Below, piece after piece: positions 34,301-44,339 of a stretch of 64,000 bases of DNA. The stretch is from Prorocentrum cordatum (taxonomy: Eukaryota > Sar > Dinophyceae > Prorocentrales > Prorocentraceae), in NCBI GenBank assembly GCA_963575745.1, contig CAUYUJ010003547.1:228501-292500 (forward strand), read 5' to 3'. The position numbers were made by a program, and so were the translations under genes. Every line of letters begins with the position of its first letter. Within the stretch, counting starts at the first letter, position 1. Below the pieces are notes generated by a model, which worked only from the letters and a program-made list of their open reading frames with translations, was not told the origin of the DNA and searched no databases.

Positions 34301-35560
34301 CGCATCTAGATCCTCGGCGAGGCCAGCGTGGGAGGACGGCGCGCGAGCTGGAGAAACTTGGCGAGTTGAACGGCGCAGTGGGGATTCTCGCAGGTTTCGT
34401 CGAGAACCCTCCGCCAATGGGCGGAACCGTCTCCGAGGCCGCGAAGGCTGCGGTGACTATTGATCACCGCGCCGCAGCTCCAGGACTGGAAGGACCTCGC
34501 GCGGAGAAGGTGAAATACTTCTTGGACAAGGAGAAAAGTACACCAGCGCCCGATGGAGGAAGGCCCACATGATGTCCAGGAGGAACAAGAGGGTCTTCAA
34601 CCATATGATGAGCGACCATTGGAGGACGGGTCACAGGGCCGACGTGGCGAGAGACCACCTACCCGACACCCTCATTCAATGCCACTGTTTTGGTCGCGTT
34701 GGCTCTGGAAGTTCAATTTGGGCCAAAGACGCCCGCTTTACTCGTGAGCATCTCCCAGGACTCATCGGCGGCCCTCACGTCAAAGGGCCCGTGGCGCATT
34801 CAATCGGACAGCGGCGGGCGACGGATTTGGCGCCGATATGCGCGAGGGAAATGCAGCGCGACGAGGAGCTCAAAAAGATGGAGGCCCATATCGAGACTGC
34901 CCACCACGGCGCCAACTTTGCAGCGTTGGCTTCTGTTTGGAGCAAGAAGGGCCTGTTCGAATTGATGCCGGGACTTTCGAGCTGTGAAACTGTCGAATAC
35001 GTTTTCTGCGGAAGGACAACTCGCCGCGCTGCCTGCGCCCACCACGCGGTGCGTGCGTCGTCTGACGTCAGCCCCGAGATGATACTGTACCCTTGCATTT
35101 TCGAGCTGCAAGTCGATCGAAGCCGTCGCGCAGGCTATCCCAATATGAATGTCCACGGGCAGTGGTGCCAGACCGACGGACTAATAGCGGCGTCTATGCC
35201 AATGCGCTCTGGGCTCACACTGCGGCGATGAGGGAGATCTGGGACAAGCTAGAAGCGAAGGAGCAAGTCCCGGGATGGCACAGGGTCTGAATCGCACGGT
35301 CAGGATGTACCGCGCGGCAGCGGCCATCCCGGTAGCGGTTCCGAGTGTCCACGCGTACCCAGACGGGGATCGAGGACTCCGGCTGTGTGATTCTCGAGGT
35401 CAGGCTGGTTCTCAAGGGCGAGAAATGGGTTCCTCAGTGGACGTGGAGGGGGCTCTGCACGGCGGATCGTTTCTTGGGGCGCGCTGGCCATCAGTGCGAC
35501 CAGCGCGGAATCGCGCCGCAGAGTCTAGGGTTATCGGAGGGCTAGGCCTGGACCTGGCCA
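31330..35560 (+). pseudogene. Long broken coding unit of unknown family
   Basis: For about 4.2 kb the + strand reads like protein in drifting frames, with moderate GC and no simple repeats. Landmarks in order: FDGDAMYYTSYDCEDRDDK (near 31,420); ETCNQTLEDYVNRLELFEE (near 31,966-32,022); PNIYHIKAHIAPLMVTTQNF (near 32,055-32,115); SVFKHAWASWNRYSKRQLRH (near 32,492-32,551); the Nudix-like segment (33,150-33,580); FMLDSWGGLAKEDEKAIED (near 34,235-34,295); a Cys/His-containing part with HGQWCQTD (near 35,155); ANALWAHTAAMREIWDKLEA (near 35,200-35,260). There is no zinc knuckle, RT or integrase motif. It may be one large gene or mobile-element polyprotein. Many frame changes indicate decay or read errors. 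Confidence 0.4.
33150..33580 (+). pseudogene. Nudix-like segment
   Basis: A strand pattern GTVGVYVLVSED..VDVLVHRRR (about 33,178-33,250) is followed by TPAGQADRID and then, in a second frame, CAARRAASRELGGEAG (near 33,343-33,390). This resembles the start and core of a Nudix box (G-x5-E-x7-RE-U-x-EE-x-G-U): RE, a second-position Glu and the final Gly are kept. The first Glu of EE reads Gly, and the upstream Glu is not at standard spacing. NYGFFYLGQPEV follows, like a later Nudix strand. The frame ends at TAG/TAA near 33,576-33,580. Hydrolase activity is not supported; fold membership is tentative. Confidence 0.3.
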
Positions 35561-35596
35561 GACCTAAACCTTCCGACCGCACAGCGGACCACGTGG

Positions 35597-36541
35597 ATCT
35601 TGAGGGGCACCACCGAGGGGGCCGCCAGGAGAACCGCGGCGGCGGCCGAGCGCGATGCGCGCCCGCTCGCGGATGTCGAGCTTCCTGAACTCGCCGTCCG
35701 CCTCCCTCGACTCGGGGCCGAGCTGCTCGAGTGCGATGCGCGCCCGCGCGCGGATGTCGAGCTTCCTGATCTCGCCGTCCGACTCCCTCGACTCGGGGCC
35801 GAGCTGCGCGAGCTCGAGGCCCCCCCGAAGGCCGCGCGCCCCGGCGGCGGCCGCGGCGCCGCCAGCTCCCGGAGCCAGCGCCGTCGCCGCCGACGCCACC
35901 GGGCCGCCCAGCCGCCAGCCGCCGCCGCCGCTTCCGAAGAGGGGCGTCGGCCCAGCTGTCGTCCAGCGACGCGGCGCCGTCGCCGCCATCGCGTCGTCGT
36001 CGTCGGCGTCGGCCTCCGCTGCGCCCACGGGCGCAAGGCCCGCGGCAGCACCTCCAGCTTTGCCAGCGACGCCCGCGGCGACGGGGAGGGCGGGGGCGGC
36101 CCCGGGCACCGCGGCCGCGCGACCAGCCGCAGCCGGGCGAGCCGACGCCAAACGGCGCCCGCGGCGCCTGCGCCGATCCGCCTTCGCAGCGGGGGCGGCC
36201 CCGGGCACTCTGAGGGCCGTTGTTGTCCCCAAGACCCGCCGTGAAAGTATATATTTCCCGCGTCGTCGGCCCTGGCTTCGCGCCGCGCGCGGCCCCGTGC
36301 GTCGGCGGGCTTCGAGCTCCCTGAAATTCCATTGCCGTCGTCGCCAGGGTCGCGCGAGCCCCCGAGTGGCCAGCGGCGTCGCCCCGAGGCAAGGCCGAGA
36401 CAGGAGGCGGAACATCTGCGCGAAAAGAAACATTCGGGGCGCAGTGGTCGGGGCGCCGGCGGGGCCCGCGTCGGCGGCGCGGGCGAAACGAGATGCAAAG
36501 CAGGCGCTGGAACGGGAACAGGGGCATGGCGCGCGACGCAT
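35597..36541 (-). CDS. Possible Ala/Arg-rich protein with two 27-residue repeats
   Basis: A long - strand frame covers this GC-rich block, opening at ATG 36,539-36,541. It is low-complexity (Ala, Arg, Gly) for about 240 residues. It then has two in-frame 81-bp units (DNA about 35,660-35,820; anchor GATGTCGAGCTTCCTGA at 35,672 and 35,753) reading QLGPESREADGEFRKLDIRE and a close variant with SDGEI, like a charged helix. The + strand is also stop-free over the units, so the coding strand is uncertain. No family is recognised. Confidence 0.2.
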
Positions 36542-37185
36542 CGGGCGGAGACGCGCCGAACACGAGGCGGCACCGCGCCCAGTTCAACGCAACGCCTGCC
36601 GATGCAATGCAACGGCGCGGGTGCAAAATGCAATGCGATGCAAGGGGCGCGGCCCGCCCCGTCCGCCAGGCCCGCGGGGGTGGGCGGGGGCGGGGGCAGG
36701 GGCGGGACGGAAGAATAATTGGGGGGATATAGCGGGCGGGGGGCGAGCGCGCGCAGCGGGAAACCGAACGAGAAAGGTTGCGAGAAGCCTGCGGTGGTTT
36801 GAGGTCGTAAGGGCGCCCCCGACCGCGTCACATTTGAATCAGGCGTCCCGCGAGGGGGTCGCGGGGTGGGCTTGAAGCTTGCGCCGCCGGGGCTCGCTGG
36901 GGGGGCGCGCGCGGTCTCGGGCTGGGGGAGAGGTCCCAGACGACCCCAGCGGGGTTGCATTGGCGTGAACGGCGCGAATTATTTCCCGAGCTTTCCAGCT
37001 CGCTGGAGGCGCGGCGGCAAACCGCATCACGCGACATCAGGCCAGTTTCAGCAAACGCGCAGATCGCGCGTTGCGTTTTTTAGCGTTGGCCCCGCGGTTG
37101 CTGGCGCGGCAGTGCCTGAACGGGCCGCAGATCGATGCGCGGAAGGAAACATTTGGGCTTTCGCAGTTTGGGGGCGGAACGGAGA
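36542..37185. other. No recognised gene
   Basis: GC-rich. GCAATGC words recur near 36,600-36,640 (similar words near 10,400 and 60,205). Nothing else can be supported. Confidence 0.3.
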
Positions 37186-37189
37186 CAAA

Positions 37190-37302
37190 CCCTGCGACAA
37201 AGCGATGGCAAAGTGATGACAAAGTGGTGACAAAGCGATGACAAATAGGGTTGTCGCGCGTCTTTGTTGCGGACAGAGTGATGACAAAGTGATGACAAGT
37301 TG
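37190..37302 (+). repeat. 11-bp tandem repeat (GTGATGACAAA)
   Basis: About eight variants of CAAAGTGATGA / CAAAGCGATGG occur in two groups (37,192-37,248 and 37,275-37,302), separated by TAGGGTTGTCGCGCGTCTTT. Confidence 0.75.
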
Positions 37303-37304
37303 GG

Positions 37305-38785
37305 GACAAATGGCGCCGCGCGTCGGGCCGTCGGAAAAAAAAACACGGCGGACAAACAACGGATTGCCCGCAAAACTGCGCACGGCGTTCATTTCACGCG
37401 CGCGCGAGCGAGTTTTTGCGCTTGTGCGAACGCGCGCGCGAGCCCGCGCGCGAGCCGCGCGCGCTGCGGCGGAAGACGCGTCGCGACGGGGGTTCTCGCG
37501 ACCTCGGAATGGCTGCGGCGATGCCCCCGCCGTTTCGGCGAGTGCATTTTCCCCCGTTGATGAGCTTCACGCCGCGCCGTCGGGTCCACGAGTTCCCTTG
37601 GCGCTCAGGGCGCAGGTCGCCCAGGCCCAGGCCTCCCCCGTGTGCGCCCGCGTCTTTCGCCAATTTGCTCCAGCCCGCTGCGCTTCGTTTCGTGCCGATG
37701 CCGATCGAGCGGGCTTGGGCTGAGTTTTCTTTGGTTGTCGCTTGTGGCAGCGCTTGCATGGTTTATCCGCTCCTCGGCCCTCAATGCTCGGACCGTTTCC
37801 GCCCGTGGAAGGTCGCGGCCGACTTGCCCGGCGCGGCGCGCGCGAAACGCTATGTTCGCGGCGTCGAGGCCGCGTTCGCTTTGTTCGCGAACAACAAACA
37901 TCGCGCCCCGACGTCGGGGGATCAACTCGACATCGCGCGTGGCGTCATTTCGTTTTTCGGTTCTGATTTGCCGCGCGGGGCCCGCCCGCGTCGCCGCGCG
38001 ACAGCTGCGCAGACGCAGACGAAGTGCGTGTGTTTTGGCGCCGGCATCGGTTGCCCTTGCTCTGCTAGCTAAGCCGCGCGCGAGAAGCACCGCAACGTCA
38101 GGCGCGTTTTTTTCGTTCCATTAATTGGAGGGTGATGCTGCTTGCTTTCGACGCGGCGTTTGGTTGTCAAGGTGGCGCAAAATATGTTCGCCGAGCAGGC
38201 GTGGCAAAGTCGCTTGTCCGCGGCGCTATCTCGCGGCGCCTGCGACCCCGAAAGGTCTTGGGCCGCGCAGCGGCCTTCATGCCGGGCACCCGCCCTCGCC
38301 CGCCATCTCCATCGCCTCGCTCCTCGGCGCTAACCTGGGCCTGTCCAGCAGGCGGCGGTCGGGCGGCGGCGGATGCCGCCGCTGGCGCGCGCGATGGCGC
38401 CATCGGTGCGCCTCGGGGTGCCGGCGCTCAGCGCCGCGCGGGCCGCCGCGCCCGCCGGGGCAGCAGCGCCGGCGGCGGAAAGGGGCTCCTCTAGCTCCAC
38501 GCACGTTGGCCATCTCGCTGACGGCGGCCGAGGCAAAGGGCAGACGGGGCAGGCTACGGACGCGGCGAAGTCGGGAGACCTCCTCATGGACCCTGGCTCG
38601 GGTAATCCCATCAAGGAGCTCTCCTGGAGATGCTCGCGAATCCCACGTGTTCGTGGGGCTGCACCAGCTGCGCGTCACTGAGTCACTGGTAGTACGTGGC
38701 ATGGCTACGGTATATATTGTGCGACAATTTTCACATTCTGGGGCGAGGCGGCTTTTCGGCTGCAAGAAAGGTAGGAACTGTGGTT
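37305..38785. other. Unrecognised GC-rich stretch with open frames
   Basis: A + frame at 37,416-38,072 (218 codons) ends with a Cys-containing tail (TKCVCFGAGIGCPCSAS). Another at 38,125-38,871 is Arg/Ser-rich. Neither shows a domain, and both lie in GC-rich DNA where stop-free frames are common. I do not call them genes. Confidence 0.25.
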
Positions 38786-38789
38786 GTCA

Positions 38790-38960
38790 GACCCCTGTCA
38801 GCCTTTCCTCTTCCTGCGTCTCTCTCTGCACTCCCTTGTGCGCCGCCACATCGGCTCGCGAGGGCCCTTGAGCTATCAGTCGCGCCAGTGACGGACGCGC
38901 CCACGCCTCCGTAAATGGAAAGATAACGCGCTCTCTTCTAGCACGGGTCCCCCTTTATGC
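38790..38960 (+). repeat. Dispersed repeat pair, copy 2 (mate at 19,165-19,345)
   Basis: Contains TGCGTCTCTCTCTGCACTCC, CCTTGTGCGCCGCCACATCG, GCTCGCGAGGGCCC and GCGCTCTCTTCTAGCACGGG in the same order as copy 1. Confidence 0.7.
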
Positions 38961-39119
38961 CTATTGTTACTTCGTGTCTGTGTGTATACATGCAGCCACT
39001 CCGGTACAATCCACAGTCTACACGGACACACTCTACAGCACATGTTCCCCAATCAGAGCTTGCCTCTGTAGGGGTCCTAGTGGATTCATATGGTTAGGTT
39101 AGGTTTGTCGCCGATTTTC

Positions 39120-39318
39120 GCTGCACGCCCGGGTGCCCAGGTGCCCGGGGGTGCCCAGGGGGTGCCAAGGGGTGCCCAGGTGCCCCGGCGTGCTCGGGGG
39201 TGCCCTATAGCCTTAAGCCCTATAGCCCAATAACCCCATAGCCCTACAACTCTATAGCCCCATAGCTCTATAGGCCTATAGCTCAATAGCCCTATGGCCT
39301 TCTAGCCCTACAGCCCTG
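39120..39318 (+). repeat. Two short minisatellites (GTGCCCAGG and CCCTATAG types)
   Basis: 39,120-39,205 is built of GGTGCCCAGG / GGGGTGCCC words. 39,206-39,318 is built of 8-9-bp TAGCCCTA / CCTATAGC / CCATAGC words. Confidence 0.8.
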
Positions 39319-39319
39319 A

Positions 39320-41790
39320 TTGGGTTTTCCCCGGTATCATGAATCATTATGCATGACGCTGTGTTTTGCGGCACTAAGTCTAGTGCATCCCGTGTTCGAA
39401 GTCCTGTGCACGTTTCCGCCCGAACCATCGTCGCCTTCGGCTTGCACCGTTTATGCGCCTATGTGTTTTAGTTCCATATTCGGATTTGCTCGGGCGGAGT
39501 CCTCGCTTCAATGCGCTGTTTATTGGTTGAGAACCTTTCCGTTACCCACTCTGCTTGTTGCCGCATTTTTTTCGTCGCTTCATTTGGCCAAAATTGGCCG
39601 AAGGAGGTGTTGATGCATGGCGTTGCGACTGGGTTAAACGATTCCGTTGGTTGAGCAGTTGGGCCCCTGCCGACGGCGTTTGGCTCAAGTCTCGTTTCCT
39701 CGAGGGGACAATTGTTTTTCGATCGCATGTGCAGGGAAGCGCGGAGGAAGCATGAGGAGGGACAGGCGGAGGTTGAATAGCAGGCGGAATGAAGAGGAGG
39801 GAGATGGGAGAGATGGTGTGGATGACAAGTGGGGACGTGGGGCAGGGGCGATTACGTAGCAGCAGGATGGTGGGGCGTAGAAGGAAATGTGTAATGGTGA
39901 TGATGGCGGTGATGGTGATGAATTCGGAAGGGGAAAAAAGGATACGGCAGAGGAGGAAGTGTTGGAATTGGAGGGGCAGGAGGAAGAGGGAGGACCGATG
40001 CGTCGTGCCGTTCGGTCGCAAGACAGGCGGTGAGGCCGCGCGTGTCTGCCTTCCTCCTTAGTTTTATGTTCTTGCCTATATTGTTGTTTCCTCGTTATTT
40101 TTGTTCCTACAGCCGAATTCGCAGCCTGCCCATGTTTTTGCTCACGTTCCTGCATGTGTTCCTGTTGCTGCTGTTTTTTTGCAGCACCGATTTTTTTACA
40201 CCTTCCCTTTTATTCTGACGTCCACCGATGGCACCCACGATGGGGGGAACCCCACGCATCGAATGGGGGACCCGATAGGAATCCGCAAGGCCCCAAAACC
40301 CCGAGTCTCGGAGCTGGATTGCGTGCGTCGTCGCGGTGCGGCTGGGGCACGCAGGGATTTACTCGATGCGGCCGCGACGTCCACCGTTACCGCGCTTGTT
40401 CCAACTCATCACATTTTTTTCCCGCGCGGTCAAGCCCACGTCGGTCGGTGGGGCCCCGAGGCACGCAGGGTTTTTGGGGTCCTGGCTAAGCGGGAAGTTG
40501 ACGCCATGGGGGGCGACGCCGAACTGGTTCCCCCTCCCCCCCCTTTGCAGGGCAGCATCAGCGCCCGCCCACCCAGGTGGGAGCGGGGCCAGGCTCCGGC
40601 CGGGCGAAAGGCACGCCCGAGAGGGCCGCTGTCGACTAGGCCGCAACGCGGCACGCCCTTTTCCCCACGTACGCCCTGACTTCAACCACCTGCCGCCGCA
40701 TTCCGTCGGTGCCGCTTGGTTGTTGTCGCCGGCATATAGGATCCAAAGTCTCGTCGTAGAACTGTTGTTTTTTTGTCCCGACCCTTGCCGCCCGGGCTCG
40801 CCTGCCTGCCCCTCCATTTCCCCCCCCCCCTCTCCCCCGCCCACGTTCCCTGATTGCTTTCTTCCCTCTGTCCACTGCCGCCTGCCTGGCCGCCTCGCCC
40901 CGCCGACCCTGGCCTCCTGCCTGCGCGTTCGTCGTAGTCAGCTTGAGTTTCCTTTGCTCCCTCCGTTTCTGTCGCCAAGTAGCACAGACTTCAAAAGATT
41001 TGTGGCACGGCGCGCAGCGCTTCGAGAGACGACTCGTGTATTCTCAATTCTATTCATAAGTTAGCCCCCTTTCTCCCTAATCCTCTTATGCCTCCCTTCT
41101 TTCTGTGCGGGCGGAGCTGCCCATTGACGGCCCAGCGGGGCTTCCAGGTCATCCGCCAGACCACGATGAAGATTTTGTGGAAGATCTTCAGCGCCGTCGC
41201 AAGGCCGCGGTGTTGGTTGTGCCGGTTTCGTATTGCCACGTCCAAGCCCTGACATCCGTGTGTACGCTACGCTACTCCCGATCGGCCCGAAGGCCGTGCC
41301 AATCTAGAACTCGGGAGAAAATCTTGGCCCGTTACGCCCGGGCGATTTTCCATGCACGACATTCGTGCGTTATGACAAATCTCGCGGGTGGTTCCGCCCC
41401 GCATCGGGCCTCTGCAGTTTTGGGGCTTTTGCTGGTCGACTTGGTTCCCGAAGTGCAGGAGAAAATATGGGATCGAGGACTCCCGTCGTGATTTGTTCAT
41501 GACCTCGGGTGTGGGGCAATCTCGACGTCCTCTAGAACACATTGGATGCGCAACTTTGCTTCGGGAGGTACGGTTTAATGAATGACAAGTGGAGCGGGAC
41601 GAGGCAACAGCCTGTGGAAACCATCCCAGGAATACCACCCTCCATTTGTTATTTTCTTCCCCCCGCGCATCATCTCCCCGCCCCAGCGTCGGTACCCCCC
41701 TGCTTCTTTTTCCTCAAACAGTGCTTGCACTTAGGTGTTTTTTAATTTCTATTCTAAGGAATTGGCCCTGGTTGTCAGTCTGGCAGTCAT
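39320..41790. other. No recognised gene
   Basis: Mixed composition. It contains a spliced-leader-like 11-mer (39,676-39,686). A purine-rich patch lies at about 39,740-40,010. Two TACTCGATGCGGCCGCGACG / CGCAGGG.TTT.-type phrases lie near 40,350 and 40,465. Open frames on both strands are short or compositionally biased. Confidence 0.3.
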
Positions 41791-41794
41791 CCGT

Positions 41795-41995
41795 TCGCCG
41801 TCGCCGCCACGTCGCCGCTTCGTCGCCGCCTGTCGACTTGGCCTGGCTGTCGGTTTGGCGGGTATGCTGTCGCCGTCGCCGCCACGTCGCCGCCTCGTCG
41901 CCGCTCGTCGTATTGGCCTGATGGTCGGTTTGGCGGCTATGTTGTCGCCGTCGCCACCCCGTCGCCGTCGCCGACCCGTCGCCACCAAGACTGCA
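41795..41995 (+). repeat. 75-bp tandem array, about 2.7 units
   Basis: CGTCGCCGCCACGTCGCCGC recurs at about 41,798 and 41,873, with a variant at 41,948. Between copies lie TCGTCGCCGC.TGTCG, TTGGCCTG and TCGGTTTGGCGG.TATG.TG. Confidence 0.8.
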
Positions 41996-42068
41996 CCACG
42001 TAGATTGCACCATGTATATCCCAGTCTCACAACATAGACTGCACTACATATATTGCATCACATGTGCT
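41996..42068 (+). repeat. TTGCACCACGTAGA-type short tandem repeat (site 1)
   Basis: About four variants of ACTGCACCACGTAGATT / ATTGCACCATGTATA / ACTGCACTACATATATT. The same family occurs at 45,935-45,990 and 46,915-47,125. Confidence 0.6.
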
Positions 42069-42183
42069 ATCTTCTTGTGCAGCGAAATTCGGATACATCC
42101 CCCAGGAATTATCGGCACTCCTGGAATATTACAATGTACATACGATTGTTTTCCGTCGTTTAATTCTTTACGCTTCGCGTATC

Positions 42184-44323
42184 CCCACCAGCCCATCTCA
42201 AACAGCAACTCTTGCGAAGCATGCCGACAGTCGTGTTTTTCAGGCGTGTTTCCGCCTGCCCCCGCATATCTCCCCTGTTCCTCCTTCCTCCCGCCTCCTT
42301 GTACATCCTCCTTGTGGTGGGAGCGGGAGAAGGACGAGGCGGAGGAGGAGGGAGAGAAAGCGCTCCTCGTGGTTTGAGTCGTTTGGGGTTTCTCGTCCTG
42401 GTGTGAGTCGTTCGGGCCCTTCTTCCTGGTGTGAGTCGTTCGGGCTCTTCGTGGTGTGAGTCGTTCGGGCTCTTCGTCCTGGTGTGAGTCGTTCGGGCTT
42501 CTCGTGGTGTGAGTTGTTCGGGCCCCTCGTCCTGGTGTGAGTCGTTCGGGCCCCTCCTCCTGGTGTGACTCGTTCGGGCTCCTCGTGGTGTGAGTCGTTC
42601 GGGGCCCTCGTCGTGGTGTGAGTCGTTCGGGCTCCTCGTGGTGTGAGTCGTTCGGGCGCCTCGTCCTGGTGTGAGTCGTTCGGGCCCCTCCTTCTGGTGT
42701 GAGTCGTTCGGGCTCTTCGTGGTGTGAGTCGTTCGGGCCCCTCGTCCTGGTGTGAGTCGTTCGGGCTCCTCGTGGCGTGAGGCGTTCGGGCACCTCGTCC
42801 CCCTTTGGGGCGTCTTGGGGGCCTCTTGGCGGCCCCAGGGGCTTCTAGGAGCGTCTTGGGTGCCTTGGGGGAGCCTCGTCGGGCCTCTGGGGAGCCTCTT
42901 GGAGGCCGTTTGGGGCGTCTTGGGGGCCTCTTCGCGGCCCCAGGGGCTTCCAGGAGCGTCTTGGGTGCCTCGGGGGAGCCTCTTGGGGCCTCTTGGGGGC
43001 CTCTTGGGGGCATCTTGGGGGCCTCTTGGAGGCCTCTGGGGGGCCTCCTGGGGACCTCTTGGGGCCATCTTGGGGCCTCTTGGTGCCTCCTGGGCGCTTC
43101 TTGGGGCCATCTGGGAGGGAATCGATCACAGAAGAGGGGAGCTTTAATGAGCGCTGCCCCCTCAAAAGGGCAAAATGATGCCAAAACCTTAGTAAAATCA
43201 ATGGTTTTGTCTTGAAAGAAGAGGTGAGCTTTAAGGAGCGCTGCCCCCTCGGAAGGCCAAAATGGGGCCAAAACCTTAGTAAAATCAATGTTTTTGGCTT
43301 CAAAGAAGAGGAGAGGGTTTTTTTTCTGCCTCCCCCCGTCGGGGCCAGAATCCTCGTGAGGGTCGTCGTTTTTTACCTAACAGCGAAGACTGATAGGTTT
43401 CTAATGGGCTAAAAAGAGAGCAGCACATTACTCTACAGGGGGGTCTGGGCAGCCGTTGGGGACGAGTTGGGGTTTGCCGGCCGGGATCGTTTTTCGCATG
43501 CAGTCACACACTTCGTGCTCTTCGACCTCCCAGAACTCCATTCCCGATCCACATTCTGAATGCCCGGAGCCAACTGTAGGCCACTTCGTGCTCTTCGACT
43601 TCCCAGAACTCCATTCCCGGGCCACATTTTGGATGCCCGGAGCCAACTGTAGGCCACTTCGTGGTCTTCGAGTTCCCAGAACTCCATTCCCGGGCCACAT
43701 TTTGGATGCCCGGAGCCAACTGTAGGCCACTTCGTGGTCTTCGAGTTCCCAGAACTCCATTCCCGGGCCACATTTTGGATGCCCGGAGCCAACTGTAGGC
43801 CACTTCGTGGTCTTCGAGTTCCCAGAACTCCATTCCTGGGCATGATTTTTCCAACTGTAACTCCAACTGTAGGCCACTTCGCCTTCGAGAGCCAACATTA
43901 GGCCACTTCGTGTTCTTCGAGTTCCCAGCGGGCCACATTTTGAATGCTGAGGCAGGCTGAGGCTGAGGCAGGCTGAGGCAGGCTGAGGCTGAGGCTGTGT
44001 CTGTGACTGCCGTTGCCACTGCGACTGTCATCGCGAATGCGACTACGACTGCGAGAACAGCACAATTCTACAACTGGATTCTCATCTGAATCTTAAGGGG
44101 AATGCTTCCAGATATGCTCCTACACATCGCTGTTAGGTTGCTTTGCCGGGATAATTAGCCCTCCCAGGAGTCGAAAAAGACCCCTCCGGCCACCCGCGAA
44201 AGGACCTCTCCAGGTCCAGGGGGAGGGGGTAGGGGGAGGGGTAAACCCCTCCCCGAAGGGGAAGAAGGGGGGTTGAGAACAGAGAGAGCCCCCTAAACCA
44301 CTCACGCCCAAAGGGCTGGTGGG
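42184..44323 (+). repeat. Modular repeat element, copy 2 (long)
   Basis: It starts with CGCTTCGCGTATCCCCACCAG (shortened: ATCCCCACCAGCCC at 42,182), as copy 1 does at 21,101, and ends at GGGCTGGTGGG (44,313-44,323). Modules: A, 24-29-bp units TGTGAGTCGTTCGGGC plus CCTCGT (42,370-42,790); B, 12-bp CTCTTGGGGGCC minisatellite (42,795-43,110); C, two tandem ~92-bp units with AGCGCTGCCCCCTC, CCAAAACCTTAGTAAAATCA (43,140-43,310); D, CCCCCGTCGGGGCCAGAATC and CTCGTGAGGGTCGTCG (about 43,333-43,372). Then come the 73-bp array (43,500-43,870), a GAGGCAGGCTGAGGCT block (43,950-43,995), and E with CCAGGAGTCGAAA, AAACCCCTCCCCGAAGGGGA and ACCACTCACGCCCAAAGGGC (44,155-44,323). Confidence 0.75.
43500..43930 (+). 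repeat. 73-bp tandem array, five units
   Basis: CAACTGTAGGCCACTTCGTG recurs at 43,571, 43,644, 43,717 and 43,790, exactly 73 bp apart, with decayed units before and after. Each carries TCTTCGAGTTCCCAGAACTC, CATTCCCGGGCCACATTTTG and GATGCCCGGAGC. The sequence is unrelated to the 73-bp array at 27.3 kb. Its period is not a multiple of three, so the - strand frames here are not genes. Confidence 0.9.
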
Positions 44324-44339
44324 ATTGTAGAGGTAGAAG

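Noticed and set aside
39206-39318. Telomere-like repeat
   Set aside because: The CCCTATAG words are irregular 8-9-bp units and do not match the TTTAGGG or TTAGGG types.
42370-42790. CRISPR-like spaced direct repeats
   Set aside because: Repeats are adjacent 24-29-bp units without unique spacers, in eukaryotic DNA, and belong to a dispersed modular element.
43428-44031. Repeated - strand peptides (PRSGLQLAPGIQNVA-like)
   Set aside because: The DNA period is 73 bp, so successive units fall in different frames; this is not a protein repeat.
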